In this document: positions 1 through 6,438 of the stretch, piece by piece | Position numbering within the stretch: position 1 is the stretch's first letter | How the letters are laid out: each line of letters begins with the position of its first letter | Source: Bacteroidales bacterium | GTDB taxonomy: Bacteria > Bacteroidota > Bacteroidia > Bacteroidales > P3 | Assembly: GCA_021443125.1 (NCBI GenBank) | Contig: JABUUQ010000002.1 | Location: forward strand, 598,774 to 606,329 | Length of the DNA: 7,556 nucleotides | Direction of reading: 5' to 3' | Position numbers and translations under genes: made by a program | The notes under the pieces: generated by a model | What the model was told of the DNA's origin: nothing | The model's database searches: none | Seen by the model: the letters and a program-made list of their open reading frames with translations, nothing else

Positions 1-32
1 TTCATCACCAAACGAATAATAAAACAATAAAG

Positions 33-76
33 AAAATAAAACGCCGTTTCAACAAATCAAAACGGCGTTTTATTTT
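33..76 (-). terminator. Strong, probably bidirectional intrinsic terminator downstream of recJ
   Basis: Positions 33-49 and 60-76 form a perfect 17-bp inverted repeat with a GC core (CGCCG/CGGCG) and a 10-base loop at 50-59. On the minus strand, the direction of recJ, the stem ends in TTTTATTTT and continues into a T-rich run. On the plus strand it also ends in T-rich sequence. A hairpin with T tracts on both sides is typical of a terminator shared by convergent genes, so a rightward gene probably ends just left of the window. That last point is inference. Confidence 0.85.
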
Positions 77-109
77 TCTCTTCCTTGCTTTTAATTTTCT
101 GAAAGCAAG
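47..109 (+). repeat. Copy A of a 63-bp dispersed repeat (other copy at 5429-5491)
   Basis: Positions 47-76 match 5429-5458 at 28 of 30 bases, and 92-109 match 5474-5491 at 16 of 18 bases. The two conserved blocks are the same distance apart in both copies, while the 15 bases between them are unrelated. The left block includes one arm of the recJ terminator (AAAACGGCGTTTTATTTT), and the right block includes TGAAAGCAAG. In this copy both blocks have extra complementary partners nearby, giving two full hairpins. The second copy does not have those partners. Confidence 0.6.
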
Positions 110-110
110 G
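83..110. terminator. Second stem-loop between the recJ stop and the main terminator
   Basis: CCTTGCTTTT (83-92) pairs with GAAAGCAAGG (101-110): nine Watson-Crick pairs and one G-T pair, with an 8-base loop. On the plus strand it is followed by ATTATTTTA, a weak T-rich tail, so it could end a rightward transcript entering from the left. On the minus strand no T tract follows, so for recJ mRNA it would more likely act as a 3' stabilising hairpin ahead of the main terminator. The structure is clear, but its role is inferred. Confidence 0.5.
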
Positions 111-116
111 ATTATT

Positions 117-1931
117 TTAGTATTTGTTGTATTTGGATTCTCTGATATCCTTTACATTAAGTTGCAATTCGCTATGACCTTGATATGTGTTTTCTTCTAT
201 GGTGTAACATATATCTATCATAATGCCGTTGTGTAGAAGTTGATAGAATTCACCCAACGAAAAACCTATGCACGAAATAGGGTTATTGTATTTGTCCATT
301 GGGATTGCAGAGAATTTAAGGTGGTTTTTGCCAACTTGTCTTACCTTATTTGCATCGTAGATTTTTGAAGATGCAAATATAGGTTCATTATTTTCTGGTC
401 CAAATGGTTGGAACTGGCTAAGAATTCTAAGAAGTTTATCGTTGATATCGCCCAACGCAATCTCCATATCCACAGAGATTTCTGGCACTAATTCCTCGTC
501 TTCTATGCTGTTTTCAACTTCTTTCTCAAACAAAGCCTTGAATTCCTCAAAGTTTTCCTCCTTCATTGAGAGACCAGCTGCAAATCTATGGCCTCCAAAG
601 TGGGTAAGAAGGTGTCGGCATTTTTCTATAGTCGTATAGATATCAAAATTCTTTACACTACGAGCCGAGCCTGTAATAACACCATTGTTTTTTGTAAAAA
701 TCACCGTTGGTTTATTCTGCTCTTCGGAAATTCTTGAAGCAACAATTCCTATTATGCCCTGATGCCAATCTTCATGATAGAGGACTATGCTTTTCTTGTC
801 CTTTTGCGAAGCGTCGGAAAGCATATCTATTGCTTGTTTTGTTGCCTCTTGGTCTTTGTTCTTTCTATCTTCGTTGTTGTTGTTGATTTTTGCAGCTATA
901 TCCTCAGCTCTTTTTAAATCTTTCGCTATCAAAAGTTCCACAGCATTCCTTCCGCTCTCCATTCTTCCAGCTGCATTGATTCTTGGCCCTATAAGAAAGC
1001 CAAGGTCTGAGATAGTAAGTTTGCGGTTAAAGTAAGGGTTGCCTTCTTTTTCCTCTTGATGTTTGACATTAGCATAAGACAATATAGCCTCCAAGCCTAC
1101 ACGAGGTTTCAAAGGCAAATCTTTGGAACCTTCTCCGTTCAAAACTTTAAGACCATAGTAGGCCAGAATTCTGTTTTCGCCTGTGAGAGGAACAACATCT
1201 GCTGCAATACTTATGGCTACAAGGTCGAGATAAGGAATGATATCGTCTGCTGGTTCTCCTCTTCTTTTTTGCAAAGCCTGTATTAACTTGAAGCCTACAC
1301 CACAGCCACTTAACTCATCATAAGGGTATTTGTTTCCCTCTATTTTTGCGTCCAAGATAGCACAAGCCTTTGGCAAATCCTTGCCTGGCAAATGGTGGTC
1401 GCAAACAATGAAATCTATATTCTTTTCTCCTGCATAGGCTATCTCTTCTGTTGCCTTAATGCCACAATCCAAGCATATTATCAAAGAGACTCCGGTGCTT
1501 TCTGCATAATCTACGCCTTTGAAAGACACGCCATAGCCTTCTTCATACCTGTCTGGAATATAATAATCGATATTGCTGTAAAAAGTTTCAAGATAAGAAT
1601 ATACCAAAGCAACGGCACTTGTTCCATCAACATCGTAATCCCCATATACCAATATCTTTTCTTTGGCTTTTACGGCAAAAAGTATTCTCTCCACTGCTGT
1701 TTCCATGTCGGGCATAAGGAAAGGGTCGTGCAGATGTTTAAGGTTTGGTCTGAAAAAAGTTTTTGCTTGTTCGAAATTCTTTATACCTCTCTGTACCAGC
1801 AAATTCGCCACTATTCTATAAGTGGCCAAGTCTTTTTCTGAAGGATCTTGCTTTGGCATGCAAAGCTCTCGGGCGAGTCGTTCGACAATCTCGCTATCTC
1901 CTGCAGGTTTTAAGTTCCAAATTTTATCCAT
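117..1931 (-). CDS. recJ: Single-stranded-DNA-specific 5'-3' exonuclease RecJ
   Basis: A full-length 604-residue RecJ, a cytoplasmic metal-dependent nuclease that degrades single-stranded DNA from the 5' end in recombinational, mismatch and stalled-fork repair. The DHH-family motifs are present in order: DYDVDG (98-103), LDCG (154-157), CDHH (177-180), the motif around D236 and D245 (DLVAISIAADVVPL), and GPRINAAGRM (315-324). The DHHA1 domain follows, with HQGIIGIVASR (390-400), TGSARS (420-425) and FGGHRFAAG (445-453). A C-terminal OB-type domain spans about 485-596 with FQPFGPENNEP (507-517). The acidic metal ligands expected of RecJ are all visible, so the enzyme should be active. The ATG at 1931 gives a normal N-terminus and lies 22 bases after the mfd stop. 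No separate promoter is evident in that gap, so recJ is probably the second gene of an mfd-recJ transcript. Two stem-loops follow the stop. Confidence 0.97.
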   Translation of the reverse strand: MDKIWNLKPAGDSEIVERLARELCMPKQDPSEKDLATYRIVANLLVQRGIKNFEQAKTFFRPNLKHLHDPFLMPDMETAVERILFAVKAKEKILVYGDYDVDGTSAVALVYSYLETFYSNIDYYIPDRYEEGYGVSFKGVDYAESTGVSLIICLDCGIKATEEIAYAGEKNIDFIVCDHHLPGKDLPKACAILDAKIEGNKYPYDELSGCGVGFKLIQALQKRRGEPADDIIPYLDLVAISIAADVVPLTGENRILAYYGLKVLNGEGSKDLPLKPRVGLEAILSYANVKHQEEKEGNPYFNRKLTISDLGFLIGPRINAAGRMESGRNAVELLIAKDLKRAEDIAAKINNNNEDRKNKDQEATKQAIDMLSDASQKDKKSIVLYHEDWHQGIIGIVASRISEEQNKPTVIFTKNNGVITGSARSVKNFDIYTTIEKCRHLLTHFGGHRFAAGLSMKEENFEEFKALFEKEVENSIEDEELVPEISVDMEIALGDINDKLLRILSQFQPFGPENNEPIFASSKIYDANKVRQVGKNHLKFSAIPMDKYNNPISCIGFSLGEFYQLLHNGIMIDICYTIEENTYQGHSELQLNVKDIRESKYNKY

Positions 1932-1953
1932 TATATATTGTGTTTTTATTATT

Positions 1954-4900
1954 CTAAGTCAAAAGATACTCAAAGATTCTTTTCGCTTGCAAAACTGTTT
2001 TAATGTTTTGAATAGACAAAGTAAGAATGCCATTTGTCTCTTTCATCTGACAAGATTGTGGGAATTGGTTTACATACAACAACACTCTTTGGAATTTATC
2101 GCTTGAATAAAATACTGATGATTGGTTTGTTGTAAAAGTTATTATGCATTTGTCTCTTTTCAACACAAGTTTTTCCACTGCCATTGACTTTGCCATCTTT
2201 CTCAACCTTACAACATCGAACAATTCCAAAGTTTCGTGTGGTATTTTTCCGAATCTGTCTTTGAGTTCTTTTTGCAGAGTCTGCAATTCTTTCTCTTCCG
2301 AAATAGAATCCAGCTCCTTATAAATTTTTAATCTTTCTGTTATGTTTGTTATGTAGCTGTCGGGTATCAAAACCTCCAAATCTGTTTCTATAGTGCAGTC
2401 TTTGACAAATTCTTTGCTATCTTCAACCTCATCAGCATACAAATCCTTAAAATCATTCTCCTTTAATTCTTGCATAGCCTCAGCAAGAATCTTGTTATAC
2501 ATATCGTAGCCTATCTCACTTATAAAGCCGCTTTGTTCTGCACCCAGTATATTGCCTGCACCCCTGATATCCAAATCGCGCATCGCTATAGAAAAGCCAC
2601 TTCCTATAGAAGAAAATTCTCCTATTGCCTGCAAACGTTTATATGCTTGGTCTGTCATAAGATGTTCTCCGGGAACAAGAAGGTAGCAGAAAGCTTTCTT
2701 GTTGTTTCTTCCCACTCTGCCTCTTAATTGGTGCAAATCAGACAAGCCATAGTTTTGTGCATTATTTATTATTATTGTATTGGCATTAGGAATATCCAAA
2801 CCATTCTCAACAATTGTAGTGGACAGAAGGATATCGTACTCTTCATTGATGAAATCCATCATTACATTCTCCAAAGCCTTGCCATCCATTTGCCCATGTG
2901 CTATTCCTATCTTTGCATCAGGCACAAGACGATTCAAAAACGAAGCAACCTCCATTATATTCTGCACTCTGTTGTGAACAAAGAATACTTGTCCGCCTCT
3001 GCTTAGTTCAAACATGATTGCATCCCTTATTATATCTTCGTTGAAAGTAACTACATCGGTATTTATTGGCTGACGGTTTGGCGGAGGCGTGCTTATGACC
3101 GACAAATCTCTTGCTCCCATCAAAGAAAACTGCAAAGTACGAGGAATAGGCGTTGCTGTAAGCGTCAAAGTGTCTATATTGACCTTCATTTGCTTTATTT
3201 TCTCCTTGACACCTACGCCAAATTTTTGTTCTTCATCGATAATCAAAAGTCCCAAGTCCTTATACTTTATTTCTTTGCTTGCTATGGCGTGAGTTCCTAT
3301 AAGAATATCTATTTTACCTTCTTGAAGGTCTTTAAGTATTTGCGTTTTCTCTTTTGCAGTTCTAAAACGATTCAGATAATCCACCCTGCAAGGCATATCT
3401 TTCAACCTTTCGGAAAAAGTCTTATAGTGTTGGAAAGCAAGAATAGTGGTAGGCACCAAAACTGCCACTTGTTTGCTATCGGCAACTGCTTTGAATGCAG
3501 CCCTTATTGCCACTTCTGTTTTGCCGAAACCTACATCTCCACAAACAAGTCTGTCCATAGGATAAGGTTGTTCCATATCGTGTTTCACAGCCTTTGTTGC
3601 TTTGTATTGGTCTGGTGTATCTTCATACATAAAAGATGCTTCCAACTCATTTTGAAGGTAGGAATCGGCAGAAAATCTAAAGCCAAGACTTGCTTTTCTT
3701 TGTGCATAAAGTGCTATAAGGTCTTTTGCAATATCCTTAACCTTGCGTTTGGTCTTATCTTTAAGCTGTTGCCATGCGTTGCTGCCCAATCTGTTGAGTT
3801 TAGGCTCCACTCCCTCTTTGCCAGTGTAGCGACTGATTTTGTGCAAAGCATGAATGGAAACATAAAGTATGTCTTCGTTCTTATAAATAAGCCTTATAGC
3901 CTCCTGCTCCCTGCCATTATTGTTTATTTTCTCCAATCCTGCAAATTTGCCAACGCCATAGTCTATATGTGTTACATAATCACCAGGTTTCAAAGTGATA
4001 AGGTCTTCCAATGTCAGTTTTTCGTTGTCGGAAGAGTTGTCTTGGATGCGATATTTGTGGTATCTATTGAAAAGTTGATGGTCTGTAAAATATGCAAGCC
4101 TTTGTTCATGGTCTATAAATCCCGAAGAAATAGAAAAAGGCAGGTAACTTACTTTTATAATCTTGTCTCTGTCAACATATTCCTGTATTATTCTCTCAAC
4201 TCTTGCCTGTTGCTTTGCATCCTTCACAAGAAACATATTGTCATAACCCTGAACAGTCAGTTCCTGAAGGTTGTCGGCAAACAAATCAAAACTTTTGTTG
4301 AACATAGGTTGAGGTTCGGTAGAGTAGTTTACGACTTTATGCTCTTCCGGAATGGCACTTATGCCGGTTTCCACCACACTTCGCTTCAATAATGCGTTGA
4401 AAACCTCATCCTTATTGGAATAAACTTCTTTTGGAGGCAACTGCTGCACAAGTTTCTGCTCATCGTCAAAAAGTTTTTCAGCCAAAGCATATTCTCTTGC
4501 GACCTTTTCCAATGCTATACCCAAATCTTTGGTCCATACAATAGTGTTGGCGGGAAAGAAACTGAAAAAATCACTTCTGCTTTCTATGGTTGTGTATAAA
4601 GAATCCCCACCTATAGGCACAGATGCTTGAAGGTCGGGCACAATAACAAACTTTTCTTTTTCCTCTATGGAGATTTGCGACGAAATATCAAAGTTTCTCA
4701 AACTCTCTATCTCGTCTCCGTTCATTTCTATTCTATATGGTTTTTGTTCGGAATAGGAAAAAATATCTATTATACCTCCACGAATGGCATATTCACCACT
4801 TTGACTCACAAAATCAACACGTTCAAAACCATAATTGTCTAAAACATCTATCAGAAAGTCAACAGAAATCTCATCACCTTTGTGTAGTGTTGTGCTTTTG

Positions 4901-5334
4901 TTCTCAAGAAGTTTTTTGCTTACGACTTTTTCGGTTATTGCCTCTGGATAGGTTACCACGACCAGATTTTCACCATTGTTTATCCTATTCAAAGCCTCCA
5001 AACGCAAGATGGTATTGGCATTTTTGGTAGTGTCGTAGGTGTAGGGCCTTTTGTGTGTGGCGGGATAGAAGAGAATGTTCTTTCTTGTGTAGTCCAATTC
5101 TGTTTCATCGAACAATTCTTCCAAATCATTGCAGAAATATGCCGCTTCTTCCTTGTCTGCCAAAAGTATGATATGGTTAAAATCTTTGCTTAGCAACTTT
5201 GTGGCGGCAACAATAAAGGCAAAGCACGACCCTGCAGGATTGTTCAAATGTATTCTTGCACCCTGCTTGGTTATGTCTTTCACCAAAGATTTCACAACCT
5301 CTGTCTCACTATACGCCTCTACCACTCTCTTCAT
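1954..5334 (-). CDS. mfd: Transcription-repair coupling factor Mfd
   Basis: A 1126-residue Mfd, the ATP-driven DNA translocase that displaces stalled RNA polymerase and recruits UvrA to lesions on the transcribed strand. Visible domains: a UvrB-like N-terminal module (about 1-360, with GEYAIRGGIIDIFS at 180-193); a CarD-like polymerase-interacting domain (about 445-505, LKPGDYVTHIDYGVGKF); and superfamily 2 translocase lobes with Walker A GDVGFGKTE (599-607), DEEQ (700-703), TATPIPRTL (726-734) and QLRGRVGR (869-876). A C-terminal autoinhibitory D7-type domain lies at about 985-1085. No key residue is missing. The frame stays open upstream to 5427, but those 31 extra codons are hydrophobic and Cys-rich, unlike Mfd, and include a promoter motif. 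I therefore start at the ATG at 5334 (MKRVVEAYSE). It is first in the operon with recJ. Confidence 0.96.
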   Translation of the reverse strand: MKRVVEAYSETEVVKSLVKDITKQGARIHLNNPAGSCFAFIVAATKLLSKDFNHIILLADKEEAAYFCNDLEELFDETELDYTRKNILFYPATHKRPYTYDTTKNANTILRLEALNRINNGENLVVVTYPEAITEKVVSKKLLENKSTTLHKGDEISVDFLIDVLDNYGFERVDFVSQSGEYAIRGGIIDIFSYSEQKPYRIEMNGDEIESLRNFDISSQISIEEKEKFVIVPDLQASVPIGGDSLYTTIESRSDFFSFFPANTIVWTKDLGIALEKVAREYALAEKLFDDEQKLVQQLPPKEVYSNKDEVFNALLKRSVVETGISAIPEEHKVVNYSTEPQPMFNKSFDLFADNLQELTVQGYDNMFLVKDAKQQARVERIIQEYVDRDKIIKVSYLPFSISSGFIDHEQRLAYFTDHQLFNRYHKYRIQDNSSDNEKLTLEDLITLKPGDYVTHIDYGVGKFAGLEKINNNGREQEAIRLIYKNEDILYVSIHALHKISRYTGKEGVEPKLNRLGSNAWQQLKDKTKRKVKDIAKDLIALYAQRKASLGFRFSADSYLQNELEASFMYEDTPDQYKATKAVKHDMEQPYPMDRLVCGDVGFGKTEVAIRAAFKAVADSKQVAVLVPTTILAFQHYKTFSERLKDMPCRVDYLNRFRTAKEKTQILKDLQEGKIDILIGTHAIASKEIKYKDLGLLIIDEEQKFGVGVKEKIKQMKVNIDTLTLTATPIPRTLQFSLMGARDLSVISTPPPNRQPINTDVVTFNEDIIRDAIMFELSRGGQVFFVHNRVQNIMEVASFLNRLVPDAKIGIAHGQMDGKALENVMMDFINEEYDILLSTTIVENGLDIPNANTIIINNAQNYGLSDLHQLRGRVGRNNKKAFCYLLVPGEHLMTDQAYKRLQAIGEFSSIGSGFSIAMRDLDIRGAGNILGAEQSGFISEIGYDMYNKILAEAMQELKENDFKDLYADEVEDSKEFVKDCTIETDLEVLIPDSYITNITERLKIYKELDSISEEKELQTLQKELKDRFGKIPHETLELFDVVRLRKMAKSMAVEKLVLKRDKCIITFTTNQSSVFYSSDKFQRVLLYVNQFPQSCQMKETNGILTLSIQNIKTVLQAKRIFEYLLT

Positions 5335-5342
5335 ACAAACTG

Positions 5343-5350
5343 CAAAGGTA
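5343..5350 (-). promoter_or_regulatory. mfd promoter, -7 element TACCTTTG
   Basis: On the minus strand, TTTGTACCTTTGCA contains the Bacteroidota -7 motif TAnnTTTG. The same 14 bases occur in the rpsO promoter. Only 8 bases separate the box from the mfd ATG, so transcription should begin within a few bases of the start codon. I see no clear TTTG -33 box at the expected distance. Confidence 0.65.
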
Positions 5351-5420
5351 CAAAAAAAAATACACTTTTTCGAGATTAGCACACCATATAATAATATAGC
5401 ACAAAAATCACGCAAAAACA

Positions 5421-5432
5421 AAAGCAAGTTTC
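5421..5432 (+). repeat. 12-bp direct repeat, left copy (AAAGCAAGTTTC)
   Basis: AAAGCAAGTTTC occurs here and again at 5484-5495, start to start 63 bp. The pair frames the palindrome at 5436-5458 in the divergent mfd/FKBP intergenic region. The repeats match perfectly; their meaning is unknown. Confidence 0.6.
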
Positions 5433-5491
5433 AACAAAATAAAACGGCGTTTTATTTTATCGAAACAAAGGAATAATTTATTGAAAGCAAG
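5429..5491 (+). repeat. Copy B of the 63-bp dispersed repeat (other copy at 47-109)
   Basis: The two outer blocks (5429-5458 and 5474-5491) match copy A at 28/30 and 16/18 bases with identical spacing. This copy lies between the divergent mfd and FKBP promoters, about 5.38 kb from copy A, so the two copies bracket mfd-recJ. The left flank here is AAAGCAAG, whereas copy A has AAACGCCG. This copy therefore lacks the long terminator stem, but it contains a compact palindrome of its own. Confidence 0.6.
5436..5458. other. Terminator-like palindrome in a divergent intergenic region
   Basis: AAAATAAAAC and GTTTTATTTT flank GGC, a perfect 10-bp inverted repeat with a 3-base loop and T runs at both ends. 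It resembles half of the recJ terminator. Both neighbouring promoters point away from it, so neither known transcript should cross it. It could be a repeat-borne palindrome, a protein-binding site, or the end of an unrecognised small RNA. The structure is certain, but the function is not known. Confidence 0.5.
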
Positions 5492-5495
5492 TTTC
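5484..5495 (+). repeat. 12-bp direct repeat, right copy (AAAGCAAGTTTC)
   Basis: Identical to 5421-5432. Its GTTTCG end (5491-5496) is also complementary to CGAAAC at 5461-5466, allowing a weak 6-bp stem. Confidence 0.6.
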
Positions 5496-5541
5496 GTTAA
5501 ATGCTTTTTCAAGGGCCTGATTATAAAGTTGTAAAAAAATG

Positions 5542-5571
5542 TTTGCACATTGCAAAAAAGTTGTACTTTTG
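5542..5571 (+). promoter_or_regulatory. Promoter of the FKBP-type lipoprotein gene
   Basis: The -33 element TTTG (5542-5545) and -7 element TACTTTTG (5564-5571) are separated by 18 bases, matching the Bacteroidota primary sigma factor pattern. The start codon is 22 bases past the -7 box, implying a leader of about 15-20 bases. The -33 element lies inside the palindrome TTTGCA-CAT-TGCAAA (5542-5556). Confidence 0.75.
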
Positions 5572-5593
5572 CACGCTGAAAATTCTAAAAATT

Positions 5594-6316
5594 ATGAATA
5601 GAATAACAAATTTGATACTTGCTTTATTGATTGTTGCGTTTTATGCTTCTTGTTCAAAATCCAATGAGCATGTAGATATGAGTGAATTGAAGAGTTTGAA
5701 AGATTCTGCATCCTATGCTTTGGGTTTTTTGAATGGAATGCAGGCTTCAATGACTCCGGAAGCATCTGTTAATGTTGATTTATACACAAAAGCTTTCAAG
5801 CAAGGCTACAACAAAGACACTGCTGGCGTTTGGGATGTTGAAAAAATGAGAGATATTATCACGGAGTACCTCAACACAGCACAAATGAAGATGCAAGAAG
5901 AAGCAATGGCAAAAGCAAAACCCGATTTGGAAAGAGCAGACAAATTTTTGCAGGAAAATGCCAAGAAAGAAGGTGTGGTATCTACGGTTTCTGGTTTGCA
6001 ATACAAGGTTATCAAGCAAGGCACTGGCATAAAACCGACTTTGAACAATGGAGACAGGATTATTATAAATTATATCGTTTGGTGTTTGAATGAAAAGAAC
6101 GAATGGGATCAAATCACCTCAACTTTCAACAACGATGGTACTAATCCTGGCCCTATGGGTATTGACGGACAAAGCGAAGGGCTTAAAGAAGCTTTACTTT
6201 TGATGAATGCAGGCTCTCGTTATCAAATATGGTTGCATCCAAACCTTGGATATGGCGATTTGTCAAAGCTTCAAATGTATGAGATTGAGGTTTTGAAGGT
6301 TCTGCACGAAGAATAA
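5594..6316 (+). CDS. FKBP-type peptidyl-prolyl isomerase-like lipoprotein
   Basis: A 240-residue predicted envelope lipoprotein. Residues 1-19 form a signal peptide with one basic residue and a hydrophobic core, followed by Cys20 (FYASC) as the probable lipidation site. The Tyr at -3 is unusual, but lipoboxes in this phylum are relaxed. Residues 32-130 resemble the helical FKBP N-terminal dimerisation domain (DSASYALGFLNGMQ) and are rich in Lys, Glu and Ala near the end. Residues 134-236 are an FKBP fold: GLQYKVIKQGTG (134-145), Tyr160, Asp172, HPNLGYGD (215-222), YEIEVLKV (229-236). The family catalyses proline cis-trans isomerisation or acts as a chaperone. The canonical pocket tryptophan appears to be Leu197 (EGLKEAL), so isomerase activity may be weak. 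The frame is open back to 5501, but that start would bury the signal peptide and place the promoter inside the gene. I therefore use the ATG at 5594. I see no clear terminator after it. Confidence 0.88.
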   Translation: MNRITNLILALLIVAFYASCSKSNEHVDMSELKSLKDSASYALGFLNGMQASMTPEASVNVDLYTKAFKQGYNKDTAGVWDVEKMRDIITEYLNTAQMKMQEEAMAKAKPDLERADKFLQENAKKEGVVSTVSGLQYKVIKQGTGIKPTLNNGDRIIINYIVWCLNEKNEWDQITSTFNNDGTNPGPMGIDGQSEGLKEALLLMNAGSRYQIWLHPNLGYGDLSKLQMYEIEVLKVLHEE

Positions 6317-6348
6317 AACAAAGACAACAAAATAAAAAACGAAAATTT

Positions 6349-6380
6349 TTTGGTTGGCAAAAAAAAAGTTTGTACCTTTG
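6349..6380 (+). promoter_or_regulatory. rpsO promoter
   Basis: The -7 element TACCTTTG (6373-6380) sits inside TTTGTACCTTTGCA, identical over 14 bases to the mfd promoter. A TTTG at 6349-6352 lies 20 bases upstream as the -33 element; TTG at 6354-6356 is an alternative. The ATG of rpsO is 58 bases downstream of the box, giving a leader of about 50 bases, the longest of the three clear promoters here. Confidence 0.75.
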
Positions 6381-6438
6381 CAAACCGAATTTTTTAATAA
6401 ACACATTAACTTTTACAGATAATAAAATTGACAAAAGT

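Noticed and set aside
1..30. Possible C-terminal tail of a rightward gene ending at TAA 28-30
   Set aside because: Only nine codons are visible and another frame is equally possible. The bidirectional terminator hints at such a gene, but the sequence cannot show it.
1392..1841. Plus-strand open frame of 149 codons opposite recJ
   Set aside because: It is codon-aligned with recJ and explained by codon bias; no protein family is recognisable.
3190..4392. Plus-strand open frame of 400 codons opposite mfd
   Set aside because: It is codon-aligned with mfd, has a Phe/Cys/Ile-rich composition typical of reverse-complement translation, shows no recognisable domain and has no promoter. mfd on the other strand is unmistakable.
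5377..5403. TAGCACA direct repeats 20 bp apart upstream of mfd (5377-5383 and 5397-5403)
   Set aside because: Seven bases is too short to separate from chance in AT-rich DNA, although the two-helical-turn spacing would suit a regulator.
5335..5427. N-terminal extension of mfd to 5427
   Set aside because: The extra 31 residues are hydrophobic and Cys-rich, unlike Mfd, and cover the -7 promoter element.
5501..5593. N-terminal extension of the FKBP gene to 5501
   Set aside because: It would place the promoter within the gene and move the signal peptide away from the N-terminus.
5780..6112. Minus-strand open frames opposite the FKBP gene
   Set aside because: They are shadows of a well-supported gene, with no recognisable motifs and no promoter.
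6317..6348. Possible terminator after the FKBP gene (A run followed by T run near 6334-6351)
   Set aside because: Only weak A-T pairing is possible, with no GC stem, so I do not call a terminator.
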